Source of the DNA: RGIG8700 sp045648505
GTDB lineage: Bacteria; Bacillota; Clostridia; RGIG6154
DNA length: 64,000 bases
Assembly (NCBI GenBank): GCA_045648505.1
Contig: JAZROD010000044.1
Location: forward strand, 1 to 64,000
Direction of reading: 5' to 3'
Part shown: one piece after another, positions 23,227 to 31,876 of the stretch
How positions within the stretch are numbered: the stretch's first letter is position 1
How the letters are laid out: each line of letters opens with the position of its first letter
Position numbers and translations under genes: made by a program
The notes under the pieces: model-generated
What the model was told of the DNA's origin: nothing
Database searches by the model: none
What the model saw: only the letters and a program-made list of their open reading frames with translations

Positions 23227-23708
23227 TTTTTGCACCTCTTAATTATAGGTTTTTCCAGAATTCTTTTGAATTTTACAAATTGATTTTCTTTATCGCAGAC
23301 AGGCTGAACAAGAATGGTTGTCATATTCTGTCTGTTTCCACCCCATACATCTGTAAAAATCTGGTCGCCCACAACTGCGATTTCTTCATTTTTAAGCTGA
23401 AGCTTTTCTATGGCAAGAAGAAATGGCTTTGCAGACGGTTTATTACCGTCACAAACCCAGTCAAGCTCAACACCATCTGCAAAGCTTTTAGCTCTTGCAG
23501 GAATATTGTTTGAAACAATGCAGGCTTTAAAGCCTTCATCTTTAAGCTTTCTGACAAAGGCTTTCGCTCTTTCATCTGCAGGTGTGTGGGGAATTACAAG
23601 TGTGTTATCTATATCAAGAATAAAGCCTTTTATACCTTTTGTTTTAAGATATGCAAGGTCTATATCTTCTATTTTGTCATATAATAAATCAGGATATAAA
23701 ATTTTCAT
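23223..23708 (-). CDS. YqeG family HAD phosphatase
   Basis: A 161-residue HAD superfamily IIIA phosphatase. Motif I is FILDIDNTLV, motif II IVSNN, the lysine NKPSAKP, and motif III AVVGDQIFTDVWGG. YqeG proteins resemble PGP phosphatases such as Gep4, so phosphatidylglycerophosphate is a plausible substrate. The ATG at 23708 is preceded by AGGAG. It leads the yqeG-nfo-M24 operon. Confidence 0.88.
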   Translation of the reverse strand: MKILYPDLLYDKIEDIDLAYLKTKGIKGFILDIDNTLVIPHTPADERAKAFVRKLKDEGFKACIVSNNIPARAKSFADGVELDWVCDGNKPSAKPFLLAIEKLQLKNEEIAVVGDQIFTDVWGGNRQNMTTILVQPVCDKENQFVKFKRILEKPIIKRCKK

Positions 23709-23773
23709 ATCAAATCTCCTAAAATCATTTTTTATTATTTTATCATAAATAAAATCCTTTTGCAACAAGAGAG

Positions 23774-24328
23774 GTGTTTAAAATAGAAATACACGGATAT
23801 TTTAATTCTCCCCCCTCCGAAAGAGAAGCAAGACACATAGATTACCCTGTTTTCGGTGACAAAGTAAAAAATTATTTTTTCACAACACCTATGCAAATAA
23901 AAGACACCGGAAAGAATTTAGTTCTTTCCTTCAAACGAAATGATAAATCCCCTTATTTACCTAAAGGGATGCTTGAATTTTTTCTTGAAAAATTCAAAAA
24001 TCAAAAGGATAAAATAATTATTGAGCTTATGTTTTGTTGCACAGACGTAAATTTTTCTACAGGCGAGAAAATTTATCTTTCCCACAATCAGGCAACAATG
24101 AATTCTTTTACATATCAAAGTTCCATTTTTTACAACGAAGCAGATGATATTTTTTATTATACTTATGAAAAAGGCGGACTTCATATTGTGTGGATAGAAA
24201 ACACCGAAACTCTTTTAAATAAGGTTAAAATTATAAAGCAATATGGCTACAAAGGAATATTTATAAGAGATGTCCCCCTTGCACTCGATGGAAACTGGGA
24301 AGCATTATATAAGATAAAAAAAGACTGA
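23774..24328 (+). CDS. Hypothetical protein (about 184 aa) with unclear start
   Basis: An open frame of about 184 residues with normal codon use and a shared terminator, so probably a real gene. I recognise no family. It is soluble, with aromatic-rich strands (KVKNYFFTTPMQI, DDIFYYTYEKGGLHIVW) and a C-terminal KIIKQYGYKGIFIRDVPLALDGNW. The only canonical start near the ribosome site is the GTG within AGAGAGGTG itself; the site is instead well spaced for a downstream ATA codon. It is transcribed divergently from yqeG. Confidence 0.6.
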   Translation: MFKIEIHGYFNSPPSEREARHIDYPVFGDKVKNYFFTTPMQIKDTGKNLVLSFKRNDKSPYLPKGMLEFFLEKFKNQKDKIIIELMFCCTDVNFSTGEKIYLSHNQATMNSFTYQSSIFYNEADDIFYYTYEKGGLHIVWIENTETLLNKVKIIKQYGYKGIFIRDVPLALDGNWEALYKIKKD

Positions 24329-24348
24329 TGCAAAATGCATCAGTCTTT
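24320..24348. terminator. Bidirectional terminator between the hypothetical gene and rpsU
   Basis: Perfect 13-bp stem AAAGACTGATGCA / TGCATCAGTCTTT, AAA loop, flanked by A and T runs. Confidence 0.85.
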
Positions 24349-24355
24349 CAATTTG

Positions 24356-24532
24356 TTACTTAAACTTTCTTTTTCTAGCTGCTTCAGATTTCTTTTTTCT
24401 CTTAACGCTTGGCTTTTCGTAGTGTTCTCTCTTTCTTAATTCTGATAAAACACCTGCTTTTGCACACTGACGTTTAAATCTGCGAAGAGCGCTGTCCAAA
24501 GATTCATTTTCTTTAATCTTTACTTCTGACAT
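24356..24532 (-). CDS. rpsU: 30S ribosomal protein S21
   Basis: A 58-residue basic protein, MSEVKIKENESLDSALRRF onward, with the conserved CAKAGVLSELRKREHYEKPS segment and a Lys/Arg-rich tail. S21 sits near the anti-Shine-Dalgarno region of 16S rRNA and aids initiation. It has its own promoter and is monocistronic. Confidence 0.95.
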   Translation of the reverse strand: MSEVKIKENESLDSALRRFKRQCAKAGVLSELRKREHYEKPSVKRKKKSEAARKRKFK

Positions 24533-24558
24533 TTATTTCCCCTCCCTCCGCTATATGC

Positions 24559-24576
24559 ATACCAAAAATTTGGTAT
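24559..24576 (-). promoter_or_regulatory. Palindrome in the rpsU leader
   Basis: ATACCAAA and TTTGGTAT with 2 bases between. It lies within the leader of rpsU, 26 bases before the start, and could be a regulatory hairpin. Confidence 0.4.
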
Positions 24577-24603
24577 CTATAACTCAAAAATTGTAACATT
24601 TAT

Positions 24604-24632
24604 ATATTACACTAAAATCTTGATTATGTCAA
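24604..24632 (-). promoter_or_regulatory. Promoter of rpsU
   Basis: TTGACA (24632-24627), 17 bases, TAATAT (24609-24604). The -35 abuts the end of the HIT gene. Confidence 0.65.
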
Positions 24633-24640
24633 GTGCTTTT

Positions 24641-24979
24641 TTAAATAAGTTTTTCGCCCATATTCACTCCGCCGATAACGTGGAAATGAATGTGATGAAC
24701 TGTCTGTCCTGCATTTTCTCCGCAGTTGTTGATTACTCTGTAGCCATTTTCACATTCAGGTAAAGTTTTTGCAACATCGCTGCAAACTTTTAAAATGTGA
24801 CCAAGAAGTGCTTCATCTCCTGTTTCAATTTCTGCAAGTGATGAAATGTGCTTTTTAGGAACTACAAGAAAATGAACAGGTGCAACAGGGTTAACATCCT
24901 TAAATGCTATAACCTTATCATCTTCATATAAAATTGCACTTGGAATTTCTTTTTCAATTATTTTACAGAATATGCACAT
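24641..24979 (-). CDS. HIT family nucleotide hydrolase (HinT-like)
   Basis: A 112-residue histidine triad protein. The active site HHIHFHV is near the C-terminus and the N-terminal CIFCKI is typical of HinT. It hydrolyses nucleoside phosphoramidates and aminoacyl-AMP. It lies 12 bases after alaS, and co-expression with an aminoacyl-tRNA synthetase fits clearance of aminoacyl-adenylate. Confidence 0.93.
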   Translation of the reverse strand: MCIFCKIIEKEIPSAILYEDDKVIAFKDVNPVAPVHFLVVPKKHISSLAEIETGDEALLGHILKVCSDVAKTLPECENGYRVINNCGENAGQTVHHIHFHVIGGVNMGEKLI

Positions 24980-24991
24980 ATGTTTTTCTCC

Positions 24992-27625
24992 TTATTTGAG
25001 TTGTGATTTAATAATTTCATCAACTTTTGCAATAGCTTCAGCGATTTTATCTTTATCCTTACCGCCGCCCTGTGCCATATCAGGTTTTCCGCCACCTTTA
25101 CCACCTGCGATTGCAGTAACTTCTCTTATGATATTACCTGCGTGAACACCTTTGGCAACCGCTTCTTTTGTAGCCATTGCAACAAAAGTGATTTTATCGT
25201 CACAGTCTGATGCAAGCATAACTGCACAACAAGGATATTTTTCTTTGATACCGTCTGCAGTTGTCTTTAAATCATCTGCACTCATACCGCTGATATGTGC
25301 CGCAAGAACATCAACACCGTCAATATTTTTCATAGCAGATAAAATATCATTTGCTTTTGCATTGGCAGCTTTAGCCTTTAATGATTCAATCTCTTTCTGA
25401 AGAGCCTTGAGTTCATTTGCCATATTTTCTGCTTTTTTATCAATTTCATTTAAGAGATTTGTCTTTAAAACTGCTGCAGTTCTTTCAACAATTTCATCTT
25501 TTGACTTGATGTATTCAAGAACGCCTGCACCTGTTAATGCTTCAATACGACGAACACCTGCTGCAACACCGTTTTCAGAAACAATTTTGAAGAGACCTGC
25601 CTGTGCAGTATTTGTAAGATGTGTACCACCGCAGAATTCGATTGAATAATCGCCCATTGATACAACTCTTACAACATCTTTATACTTTTCACCAAACTGT
25701 GCAGTAGCACCAAGTTTTTTAGCTTCTTCAATATCAAGCTCCTGAACATTGATTGGCATAGCTTCTAAAATAGCTTCGTTTACTTTCTTTTCAACAAGCT
25801 TGATTTCATCAGCTGTCATAGCTTCAAAGTGTGAGAAGTCAAATCTTAAATGTTTTGATGTAACTTCTGAACCTGCCTGAGCAACGTGTGAACCTAAAAC
25901 TTCTTTTAAAGCTTTATGGAGAAGGTGTGTTGTTGAGTGATTTCTGCAGATTGACATTCTGTTCTTCTTGCAAACTGAAAGTGTTGCAATATCACCCTTT
26001 GAAATTGAACCTTCTTCAACAGAAACAATGTGGAAATACACATCATCACCGTTTTTCTTTGTGTCAACAACCTTTGCTTTACCATTTTTAGTTGTAATTT
26101 TACCTTTATCGCCTGCCTGACCACCCATTTCTGCATAAAATGGTGATTCTTTTACGATTATGATACCTTCTTCGCCTGCACCGATAGCTTCAACTTCTTC
26201 GTTTGCGCTTACAAGTGCAACGATTTCAGATTCTGCTTCAAGACTGTTGTAACCAACAAATTTTGTTGCTTCTGCTTTAACATTAACTGCACTGTCATCA
26301 TCCCAGCTCGAACCATCTTTTCTGCTTGCACGAGCAGTATCCTTCTGGATTTTAAGCTGTATGTCAAATTCTTCTCTGTCAACCTTAAGTCCCTGCTCTT
26401 CGCAGATTTCAACTGTAAGGTCGATAGGGAAACCGTAAGTATCGTTTAACTTAAATGCATCTTTACCATCTAATGTGTCTTTGCCTGCATTTTTTGTTTC
26501 TTCGATATATGTGTTTAAGATAGCAAGACCGTTATCAATTGTTTTTGAGAATTTTTCTTCTTCAATTCTGATAACTTTCTTGATATATTCTCTCTTTTCG
26601 TCAAGTTCAGGATAGCCCTGCTTTGATTCGTCAATAACTGTATCTGCTACATTATATAAGAATTCGCCTTTAACATTTAAAAGTCTGCCGTGTCTTGCAG
26701 CTCTTCTTAAAAGTCTTCTTAAAACATAGCCTCTGCCTTCGTTTGAAGGAATAACACCATCAGAAACCATCATAACTGTGCTTCTGATATGGTCTGTTAT
26801 AACACGAAGTGAAATGTCTGTTTTTTCGTTTTCTTTATAATTTACACCTGCAATTTTGCTGATGTGCTTCATTGTGTTCTGAACTGTGTCAACTTCAAAG
26901 AGGTTGTCTACGCCCTGCATAACACAAGCAAGTCTTTCAAGACCCATACCTGTATCAATGTTAGGGTTTGCAAGTCTGTTGTAGTTACCCTCTTCATCTT
27001 TATCAAACTGTGTAAATACAAGATTCCATACTTCCATAAATCTGTCGCAATCACAACCAAGCTTACAGTCAGGTTTTCCGCAGCTGTATTTTGGTCCTCT
27101 GTCAACATGGATTTCTGAACAAGGACCGCAAGGACCTGTACCATGTTCCCAGAAGTTGTCCTCTTTACCCATTTTAACAACTCTTTCAGGGTTGATGCCG
27201 ATTTCATTTACCCAGATATCTTTAGCTTCATCGTCATCTTCATAAACTGTAACCCAAAGAATGTCTTCAGGAATTTCCATAACCTTTGTAAAGAATTCCC
27301 AAGCCCACGCAATAGCTTCTCTTTTAAAGTAATCACCGAATGAGAAGTTTCCCAGCATTTCAAAGAATGTACCATGTCTTGCAGTTTTACCAACACATTC
27401 AATATCAGGTGTTCTGATACACTTCTGGCAAGTGGTAACTCTCTTTCTTGGAGGAACTTCTGCTCCTGTAAACCATTTTTTCATAGGTGCCATACCTGAG
27501 TTGATAAGAAGCAAACTTGCATCATTCTTTGGCACAAGTGAGAAGCTGTCAAGTCTTAAGCAGTCTTTTGATTCAAAGTAGCTTAAAAACTTTTCTCTTA
27601 TTTCGTTTAATCCCATATAATTCAT
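24992..27625 (-). CDS. alaS: Alanyl-tRNA synthetase
   Basis: A full-length class II AlaRS of 877 residues. The catalytic core has RHGTFFEMLGNFSFGDYFK, the editing domain NHSTTHLLHKAL and EFCGGTH, and the C-Ala domain GKGGGKPDMAQGGG. Start is set to ATG 27625, nine bases after GGAG; an ATG at 27634 abuts the ribosome site. The leader is only about 40 bases, too short for a T-box. Confidence 0.97.
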   Translation of the reverse strand: MNYMGLNEIREKFLSYFESKDCLRLDSFSLVPKNDASLLLINSGMAPMKKWFTGAEVPPRKRVTTCQKCIRTPDIECVGKTARHGTFFEMLGNFSFGDYFKREAIAWAWEFFTKVMEIPEDILWVTVYEDDDEAKDIWVNEIGINPERVVKMGKEDNFWEHGTGPCGPCSEIHVDRGPKYSCGKPDCKLGCDCDRFMEVWNLVFTQFDKDEEGNYNRLANPNIDTGMGLERLACVMQGVDNLFEVDTVQNTMKHISKIAGVNYKENEKTDISLRVITDHIRSTVMMVSDGVIPSNEGRGYVLRRLLRRAARHGRLLNVKGEFLYNVADTVIDESKQGYPELDEKREYIKKVIRIEEEKFSKTIDNGLAILNTYIEETKNAGKDTLDGKDAFKLNDTYGFPIDLTVEICEEQGLKVDREEFDIQLKIQKDTARASRKDGSSWDDDSAVNVKAEATKFVGYNSLEAESEIVALVSANEEVEAIGAGEEGIIIVKESPFYAEMGGQAGDKGKITTKNGKAKVVDTKKNGDDVYFHIVSVEEGSISKGDIATLSVCKKNRMSICRNHSTTHLLHKALKEVLGSHVAQAGSEVTSKHLRFDFSHFEAMTADEIKLVEKKVNEAILEAMPINVQELDIEEAKKLGATAQFGEKYKDVVRVVSMGDYSIEFCGGTHLTNTAQAGLFKIVSENGVAAGVRRIEALTGAGVLEYIKSKDEIVERTAAVLKTNLLNEIDKKAENMANELKALQKEIESLKAKAANAKANDILSAMKNIDGVDVLAAHISGMSADDLKTTADGIKEKYPCCAVMLASDCDDKITFVAMATKEAVAKGVHAGNIIREVTAIAGGKGGGKPDMAQGGGKDKDKIAEAIAKVDEIIKSQLK

Positions 27626-27668
27626 ATTTCTCATCTCCGAAAAATTTATTTACAAACATACGAAATAT

Positions 27669-27697
27669 ATTATAACACCTTATCCCGAAAAAGTCAA
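27669..27697 (-). promoter_or_regulatory. Promoter of alaS
   Basis: TTGACT (27697-27692), 17 bases, TATAAT (27674-27669). Confidence 0.8.
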
Positions 27698-27715
27698 AAT
27701 ATTTTCTTAAAACTA

Positions 27716-27744
27716 TTGACTTTTTCTCGTGGTTTCTTTATAAT
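27716..27744 (+). promoter_or_regulatory. Promoter of tRNA-Glu
   Basis: TTGACT (27716-27721), 17 bases, TATAAT (27739-27744), 13 bases before the mature 5' end. Confidence 0.85.
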
Positions 27745-27757
27745 ATTTTACATACAA

Positions 27758-27832
27758 GGCTCTATCGTCTAATGGTTAGGACATCGCCCTCTCAAGGCGG
27801 TAATAGGGGTTCGAATCCCCTTAGAGTCACCA
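27758..27832 (+). tRNA. tRNA-Glu (anticodon CTC)
   Basis: A full cloverleaf: acceptor GGCTCTA with TAGAGTC, a glutamate-type D arm, anticodon loop CTCTCAA giving CTC, T arm GGGGTTCGAATCCCC, and encoded CCA. Confidence 0.95.
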
Positions 27833-27857
27833 AGCCCTTTAAAAGGGTTATTTTTTT
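27832..27857 (+). terminator. Terminator after tRNA-Glu
   Basis: CCCTTT and AAAGGG form a short stem next to seven T bases. radC follows 20 bases later, so read-through could supply it. Confidence 0.65.
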
Positions 27858-27877
27858 ATCGAAAGGAGACTGTATCT

Positions 27878-28564
27878 ATGGCGGAAAAAGAAAAACCGGC
27901 TTATTTAGGACACAGAGAACGAATCCGCGAAAAAATTGAAGAATTCGGCTTCGAAAATATGGCTGAAACTGATTTGTTAGAATATCTTTTATTCTTTGCT
28001 CTTCCAAGATGCGATACATACAGTCTTTCAAGACGACTTATCAAAGAATTCGGCAGTTTCAGAGAAGTTCTCAATGCAACATCTGAAGAACTTCGCGAGA
28101 TTGACGGCATCGGCAAAGAAAGTGCACTTTTCTTAACCTCATTCATACCTGCATTCAAAGCTTATCACGCAGGCGGATTCATACAAAAGAAACCACTTTC
28201 AAAACTTTCCGACTGTCTTACATTTTTAAGAGTTCAGACCCTTGGTGCAAGATGCGAAGACTTTATAGTTTTATATTTAGACCCTAAAATCACACTCATC
28301 AGACACGAAATTTTCTCAAGCGATGACTGGAGCATTGTTTCGGTCGGTATGGAACGCATTTTAAGAAAGGCAGTAAGCCTTAAAGCCTCTTCGGTTATAG
28401 TGGGACACAACCATATAACAAGCAAACTGTTTCCGTCTGAAGAAGATATTTCTTCGTCTTCGGTGCTTGCAGGAAAGCTTGGCACATTGGGCATAAATCT
28501 CATAGACTCCATCATTTTTGATGAATATGATTATTACTCATTCAAAGAAAATGGTTTAATATAA
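27878..28564 (+). CDS. radC: RadC family protein (JAB/MPN domain)
   Basis: A 228-residue RadC protein. The N-terminal helix-hairpin-helix part has LREIDGIGKESALFL; the JAB metalloprotease-like domain has GHNHITSKLFPSEEDI, matching HxHx(n)SxxD. Function in recombination or DNA repair is still unproven. AAAGGAG precedes the ATG. It is downstream of tRNA-Glu and has no separate clear promoter. Confidence 0.93.
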   Translation: MAEKEKPAYLGHRERIREKIEEFGFENMAETDLLEYLLFFALPRCDTYSLSRRLIKEFGSFREVLNATSEELREIDGIGKESALFLTSFIPAFKAYHAGGFIQKKPLSKLSDCLTFLRVQTLGARCEDFIVLYLDPKITLIRHEIFSSDDWSIVSVGMERILRKAVSLKASSVIVGHNHITSKLFPSEEDISSSSVLAGKLGTLGINLIDSIIFDEYDYYSFKENGLI

Positions 28565-28591
28565 AAAAGCGACTTTAAAAGTCGCTTTTTT
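28563..28591. terminator. Bidirectional terminator between radC and the LCP genes
   Basis: AAAAAAGCGACTT and AAGTCGCTTTTTT form the stem; both convergent genes end at its edges. Confidence 0.88.
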
Positions 28592-29441
28592 ATTTAAAGT
28601 TTTTCTCCACAATACTATCAAGTTTTTCTCTATCTATTATAACATATATACCGCTTTGCGAAAAATAGTAAGGACACTCAAAGCTTGTTACATCTTCCAT
28701 TTTTATTCCTGCAAGTCCAAACGCAAGTCCGCTCACATCACCTGCAGTAAGAGTTGTGGTCATATTTTTCGAAGCTGCTTTGTATATTTTTTTTGCATTA
28801 AGAATATAACGAAGTTTTGCTTTCTGCTTTACCAATTCTTTAACAAAGCTTTGCTGAACCTGAATTCTCTGCAAATCGCCCATTGGATACTGACGGAATC
28901 TTAAAAGCTGAAGTGATTTTTCTCCGTCAAGCTTCTGCATACCTTTTTCTATGTGTATATAAAGGTCCTGATAAGGGTCTTCATAATGCATATTCTGCGG
29001 AACATCAAACTTTACTCCGCCCAGGGCGTCTATCACATCAACCACCGCATTGAAATTAACTTTTACATAATCGTGAATTTCAATACCTGTCAGTTCCCTG
29101 ATTTTTTCAATGGCAAACTCATCATCACCTATACCGATAGCCGCATTAAGTTTCTGATATGTTTTACCCGTATAAATTCTCGCATCTCTCGGAACAGACA
29201 TAATATTGATTGTATTGTCCTTCTTGCTTACAGAACAAATCATCATAACATCAGACCTTGTTTCGTCCTTGTCTGTACCCATAACAAGAATGTTATGTCT
29301 TTCGTGCGCCTGTTTGGTGTCCATCACCTTATCAAGCTCTTTGTTCCCTCCTGCTGATATAACAAAATATATAAGCATAACAACGCTGAGCATACAAAAG
29401 GTTGCAAGACCAAGCACCTTGAAATACATTTTTTTGTTCAA
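28590..29441 (-). CDS. LCP family cell-wall glycopolymer ligase (copy 2)
   Basis: A 283-residue LytR-CpsA-Psr protein that attaches teichoic acid or capsule polymers to peptidoglycan. One N-terminal membrane segment (about 8-30) is followed by the LCP domain: MGTDKDETRSDVMMI, SVPRDARIYT, FNAVVDVIDALGGV and RFRQYPMGDLQRIQVQQSFV. It is a close paralogue of the gene immediately upstream. The start is TTG 29441 with GAAGG at proper distance. Confidence 0.9.
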   Translation of the reverse strand: MNKKMYFKVLGLATFCMLSVVMLIYFVISAGGNKELDKVMDTKQAHERHNILVMGTDKDETRSDVMMICSVSKKDNTINIMSVPRDARIYTGKTYQKLNAAIGIGDDEFAIEKIRELTGIEIHDYVKVNFNAVVDVIDALGGVKFDVPQNMHYEDPYQDLYIHIEKGMQKLDGEKSLQLLRFRQYPMGDLQRIQVQQSFVKELVKQKAKLRYILNAKKIYKAASKNMTTTLTAGDVSGLAFGLAGIKMEDVTSFECPYYFSQSGIYVIIDREKLDSIVEKNFK

Positions 29442-29453
29442 AAAATCGCCTTC

Positions 29454-30311
29454 TTATTTGAAATTTCTGTTGAATATTTCTGTTGCTTCTTCATAATTAA
29501 GCTGAACATAATCATCAGCGAGATAGTATGGGCAAGGGAATGAATTGAATTTCATATCATCCATTTTAAGAACTGTTGTAGCATAGCCCATAACTTCTGC
29601 AAGACTCATACTTGATTTTATGTTTTTATTAACTGCATTGTAGATTTCAGGTATTTTATCAACATTTGAAACATTGAGTTTCTGTTTAATAAGTGCCTGT
29701 ATGAAATCTCTCTGCACATTTGTTCTTTCAATATCCGCCATAGGATAGCTTCTGAATCTTAAAAGCTGTACAGCTTTTTTACCATTCAAATGTTGCTGCC
29801 CTTTATTAAGGTGAATATAAAGGTCCTGGTAAGGGTCTTCATAATGCATATTCTGCGGAACATAAAAATCAACTCCGCCAACTGCATCAATTATATCTTC
29901 AACCGCATCAAAGTTAACTGTTACATAGTCGTGAACAGGAACGCCTGTTACCTCTTTAACGGTTTGAACCGCAAGGCTTTCCTGACCAAGAGCAAGAGCA
30001 GTGTTTATCTTCTGGAAACCGCCTTTGATTTTAACTTTAAGGTCACGGGGAATTGATATTACATTTATGTTATTTTCTTTTTCTGAAAGAGAAAAAATCA
30101 TTATAGTGTCGCTTCTCAAGCCACTCTTATCTGTACCAAATACAACTATGTTTTGTCTGCTGTTAGGTTGTGCTTTATCAAGCTCCTTAATATCTGCACC
30201 GCCTCCAATATTTATAAAATTGGTAGCACAGTATACAATAATCCCGAAAGCAACCACAAGCATAAGTGCTGTTGATATGAGAAGTGTTCTGAAATATAGT
30301 CTTTTGTTCAC
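29454..30311 (-). CDS. LCP family cell-wall glycopolymer ligase (copy 1)
   Basis: A 285-residue LCP protein. It has an N-terminal membrane anchor, then FGTDKSGLRSDTIMIFSL, ISIPRDLKVKI, FDAVEDIIDAVGGV and RFRSYPMADIERTNVQRDFI. These carry the arginines and aspartates that hold the polyprenyl pyrophosphate substrate. The start is GTG 30311, preceded by AAGGA. It leads a two-gene operon; the second copy begins 12 bases after its stop. Confidence 0.9.
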   Translation of the reverse strand: MNKRLYFRTLLISTALMLVVAFGIIVYCATNFINIGGGADIKELDKAQPNSRQNIVVFGTDKSGLRSDTIMIFSLSEKENNINVISIPRDLKVKIKGGFQKINTALALGQESLAVQTVKEVTGVPVHDYVTVNFDAVEDIIDAVGGVDFYVPQNMHYEDPYQDLYIHLNKGQQHLNGKKAVQLLRFRSYPMADIERTNVQRDFIQALIKQKLNVSNVDKIPEIYNAVNKNIKSSMSLAEVMGYATTVLKMDDMKFNSFPCPYYLADDYVQLNYEEATEIFNRNFK

Positions 30312-30396
30312 AATTATTTCCTTCCTGTATTCTCTGAAAAAGGTTGTCTGAAAACAACCACCTATTTATCCATTTTATAACACTCAATTCTATAAA

Positions 30397-30425
30397 ATTA
30401 TACTATATTATGTTTATGTTGTCAA
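30397..30425 (-). promoter_or_regulatory. Promoter of the LCP operon
   Basis: TTGACA (30425-30420), 17 bases, TATAAT (30402-30397). The leader of about 80 bases contains a small hairpin GGTTGT/ACAACC near 30341-30358. Confidence 0.8.
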
Positions 30426-30438
30426 TTATTTATAATAA

Positions 30439-30464
30439 AAACCGCAGAGTAATCTCTGCGGTTT
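30439..30464 (-). terminator. Terminator after the YitT-family gene
   Basis: AAACCGCAGAG / CTCTGCGGTTT, TAAT loop, followed by a T-rich stretch on the minus strand. Confidence 0.85.
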
Positions 30465-30467
30465 CTA

Positions 30468-31307
30468 TTATACACTTCTGAAGCCTCTGCCGATAATTTC
30501 ACTGCTTGTTGAAATTATTATAAATGCGTGAGAGTCTATTTCTTTTATTTTACTTCGAAGTCTTATGGCTTCAATTCGCTTGCAAACTGTATGAAGCATC
30601 ATTCTTTCTTCTCCTGTATACTCACCTTTAACTATGTGAGAAGTTACACCATGATGGATTTCTTCTATTATGTATCTTGAAACCTCATTACCTTTAGATG
30701 TGATAACCACAAAATACTTGCAGGTGTTAAGATTTTCTATAACCGCATCAACTATAAATGCTTTTGCGAAAAGTCCAAGTAAAGAGAAAAGTCCGATTTC
30801 AACACCGAATACAAAAAATGCACTTGTTGCAACAACAAAGTCTGTATATAAAAGAGCTTTGCCTACATCTATACTTGTGTATTTTTTAAGCACAAGTGCC
30901 ATAATATCTGTTCCGCCGGATGACGCCTTGCTATTAAAGATAAATGCCGCACCGATAGATGTTAAAAGCATTGCATAAAAAAGCTCTAAAAATGGCTGAT
31001 TTGACATTGGAGCGGTCATTGGGAATATTTTTTCAAAACAAAATGTAAGTGCAGAAAAAGCCATACTGCAATAAACTGTTTTAATACCTGTTTCTTTGCC
31101 CAGAAATATAAAACCTACTAATAAAAGCGCCACATTTAAAATCCATATCCATGCACCCGCCGTAATAGGTGTAATAGCCGCAAGGATTGTACCTATACCC
31201 GTTACCCCGCCTGTTGAAAAGCCGTTTGGTATTTTAAAAAAATACACACCAGCTGCAAGAAGAACAATTCCTAAATGCATCATAAGTAATTCTTTAAATT
31301 TTTTCAC
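30468..31307 (-). CDS. YitT family membrane protein
   Basis: A 279-residue protein. Five or six hydrophobic segments make up the first 175 residues (PNGFSTGGVTGIG, FNSKASSGGTDIMALVLKKY), and the C-terminal DUF2179 domain (about 195-275) contains the GVTSHIVKGEYTGEERMML segment. Substrate unknown; DUF2179 may bind a small ligand. Monocistronic. Confidence 0.9.
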   Translation of the reverse strand: MKKFKELLMMHLGIVLLAAGVYFFKIPNGFSTGGVTGIGTILAAITPITAGAWIWILNVALLLVGFIFLGKETGIKTVYCSMAFSALTFCFEKIFPMTAPMSNQPFLELFYAMLLTSIGAAFIFNSKASSGGTDIMALVLKKYTSIDVGKALLYTDFVVATSAFFVFGVEIGLFSLLGLFAKAFIVDAVIENLNTCKYFVVITSKGNEVSRYIIEEIHHGVTSHIVKGEYTGEERMMLHTVCKRIEAIRLRSKIKEIDSHAFIIISTSSEIIGRGFRSV

Positions 31308-31337
31308 AATAATTCCCCCTGTATTAAGACCGCAACT

Positions 31338-31366
31338 ATTCTACACTCCTTGGGGAAAAGTGTCAA
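31338..31366 (-). promoter_or_regulatory. Promoter of the YitT-family gene
   Basis: TTGACA (31366-31361), 17 bases, TAGAAT (31343-31338). Confidence 0.75.
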
Positions 31367-31573
31367 ATTGTTATATTTTATGCATTATAATATTTGTTTA
31401 TAGTTTGTTTGGAAGAATAATAAAATTGTTATGTTTAAGATGTTTCATAAAAAAGCTTTGCACAAGCAAAGCAGTAGTCCACTTCTTCACTTTTCACTAT
31501 TAACTATCACTTTAAAGAATCCGTACACGAAAAGGATTTTTAGTGAAGAGTGCAGAGGTAATAGTGAATAAGT
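31367..31573. other. Gene-free stretch with degenerate repeats
   Basis: No gene is visible. The hairpin AGCTTTGC/GCAAAGC lies at about 31454-31471. TTCACTATTAACTATCAC-like and GTAATAGTGAATA-like tracts lie on either side of the arm AATCCGTACACG, which reappears inverted at about 31591-31602. It looks like a decayed intergenic repeat ending in the tRNA terminator. Confidence 0.4.
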
Positions 31574-31606
31574 AAAAATCCGCACACTATCGTGTACGGA
31601 TTTTTT
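31574..31606 (-). terminator. Terminator after the tRNA-Thr/tRNA-Tyr transcript
   Basis: AAATCCG-c-ACAC pairs with GTGT-a-CGGATTT around TATC. It lies directly after tRNA-Tyr; the minus strand continues TTTTTAC. Confidence 0.75.
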
Positions 31607-31690
31607 GGTGGGGAGAGATGGATTCGAACCATCGAAGCGAGACGCAACAGATTTACAGTCTGCCCCCTTTGGCCACTCGGGAACCTCCCC
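31606..31690 (-). tRNA. tRNA-Tyr (anticodon GTA)
   Basis: A class II tRNA with a long variable arm: acceptor GGGGAGG/TCTCCCC, anticodon loop CTGTAAA, T arm GATGGTTCGAATCCATC, encoded CCA. Confidence 0.95.
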
Positions 31691-31696
31691 AAAAAA

Positions 31697-31772
31697 TGGA
31701 GCTGGTGGCAGGACTTGAACCTGTAACCTGCTGATTACAAATCAGCTGCTCTACCGATTGAGCTACACCAGC
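31697..31772 (-). tRNA. tRNA-Thr (anticodon TGT)
   Basis: Acceptor GCTGGTG/CACCAGC, anticodon loop TTTGTAA giving TGT, T arm CAGGTTCAAGTCCTG, encoded CCA. It is 6 bases upstream of tRNA-Tyr in the same transcript. Confidence 0.95.
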
Positions 31773-31825
31773 TTATGTTATTTACTTTGGCTTGTTTTAA
31801 GCCCCGTGCTTCAAGCACAGGACTT

Positions 31826-31854
31826 ATTGTAATACAAATCCTGTAATTTGTCAA
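31826..31854 (-). promoter_or_regulatory. Promoter of the tRNA-Thr/tRNA-Tyr operon
   Basis: TTGACA (31854-31849), 17 bases, TACAAT (31831-31826). The early transcript contains the GTGCTT/AAGCAC hairpin near 31807-31818. Confidence 0.75.
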
Positions 31855-31876
31855 GCCTTTTTTTGAAAAATTTTTA

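Noticed and set aside
24979..27697. T-box leader before alaS.
   Set aside because: Only about 40 bases lie between promoter and start; no specifier loop or T-box sequence.
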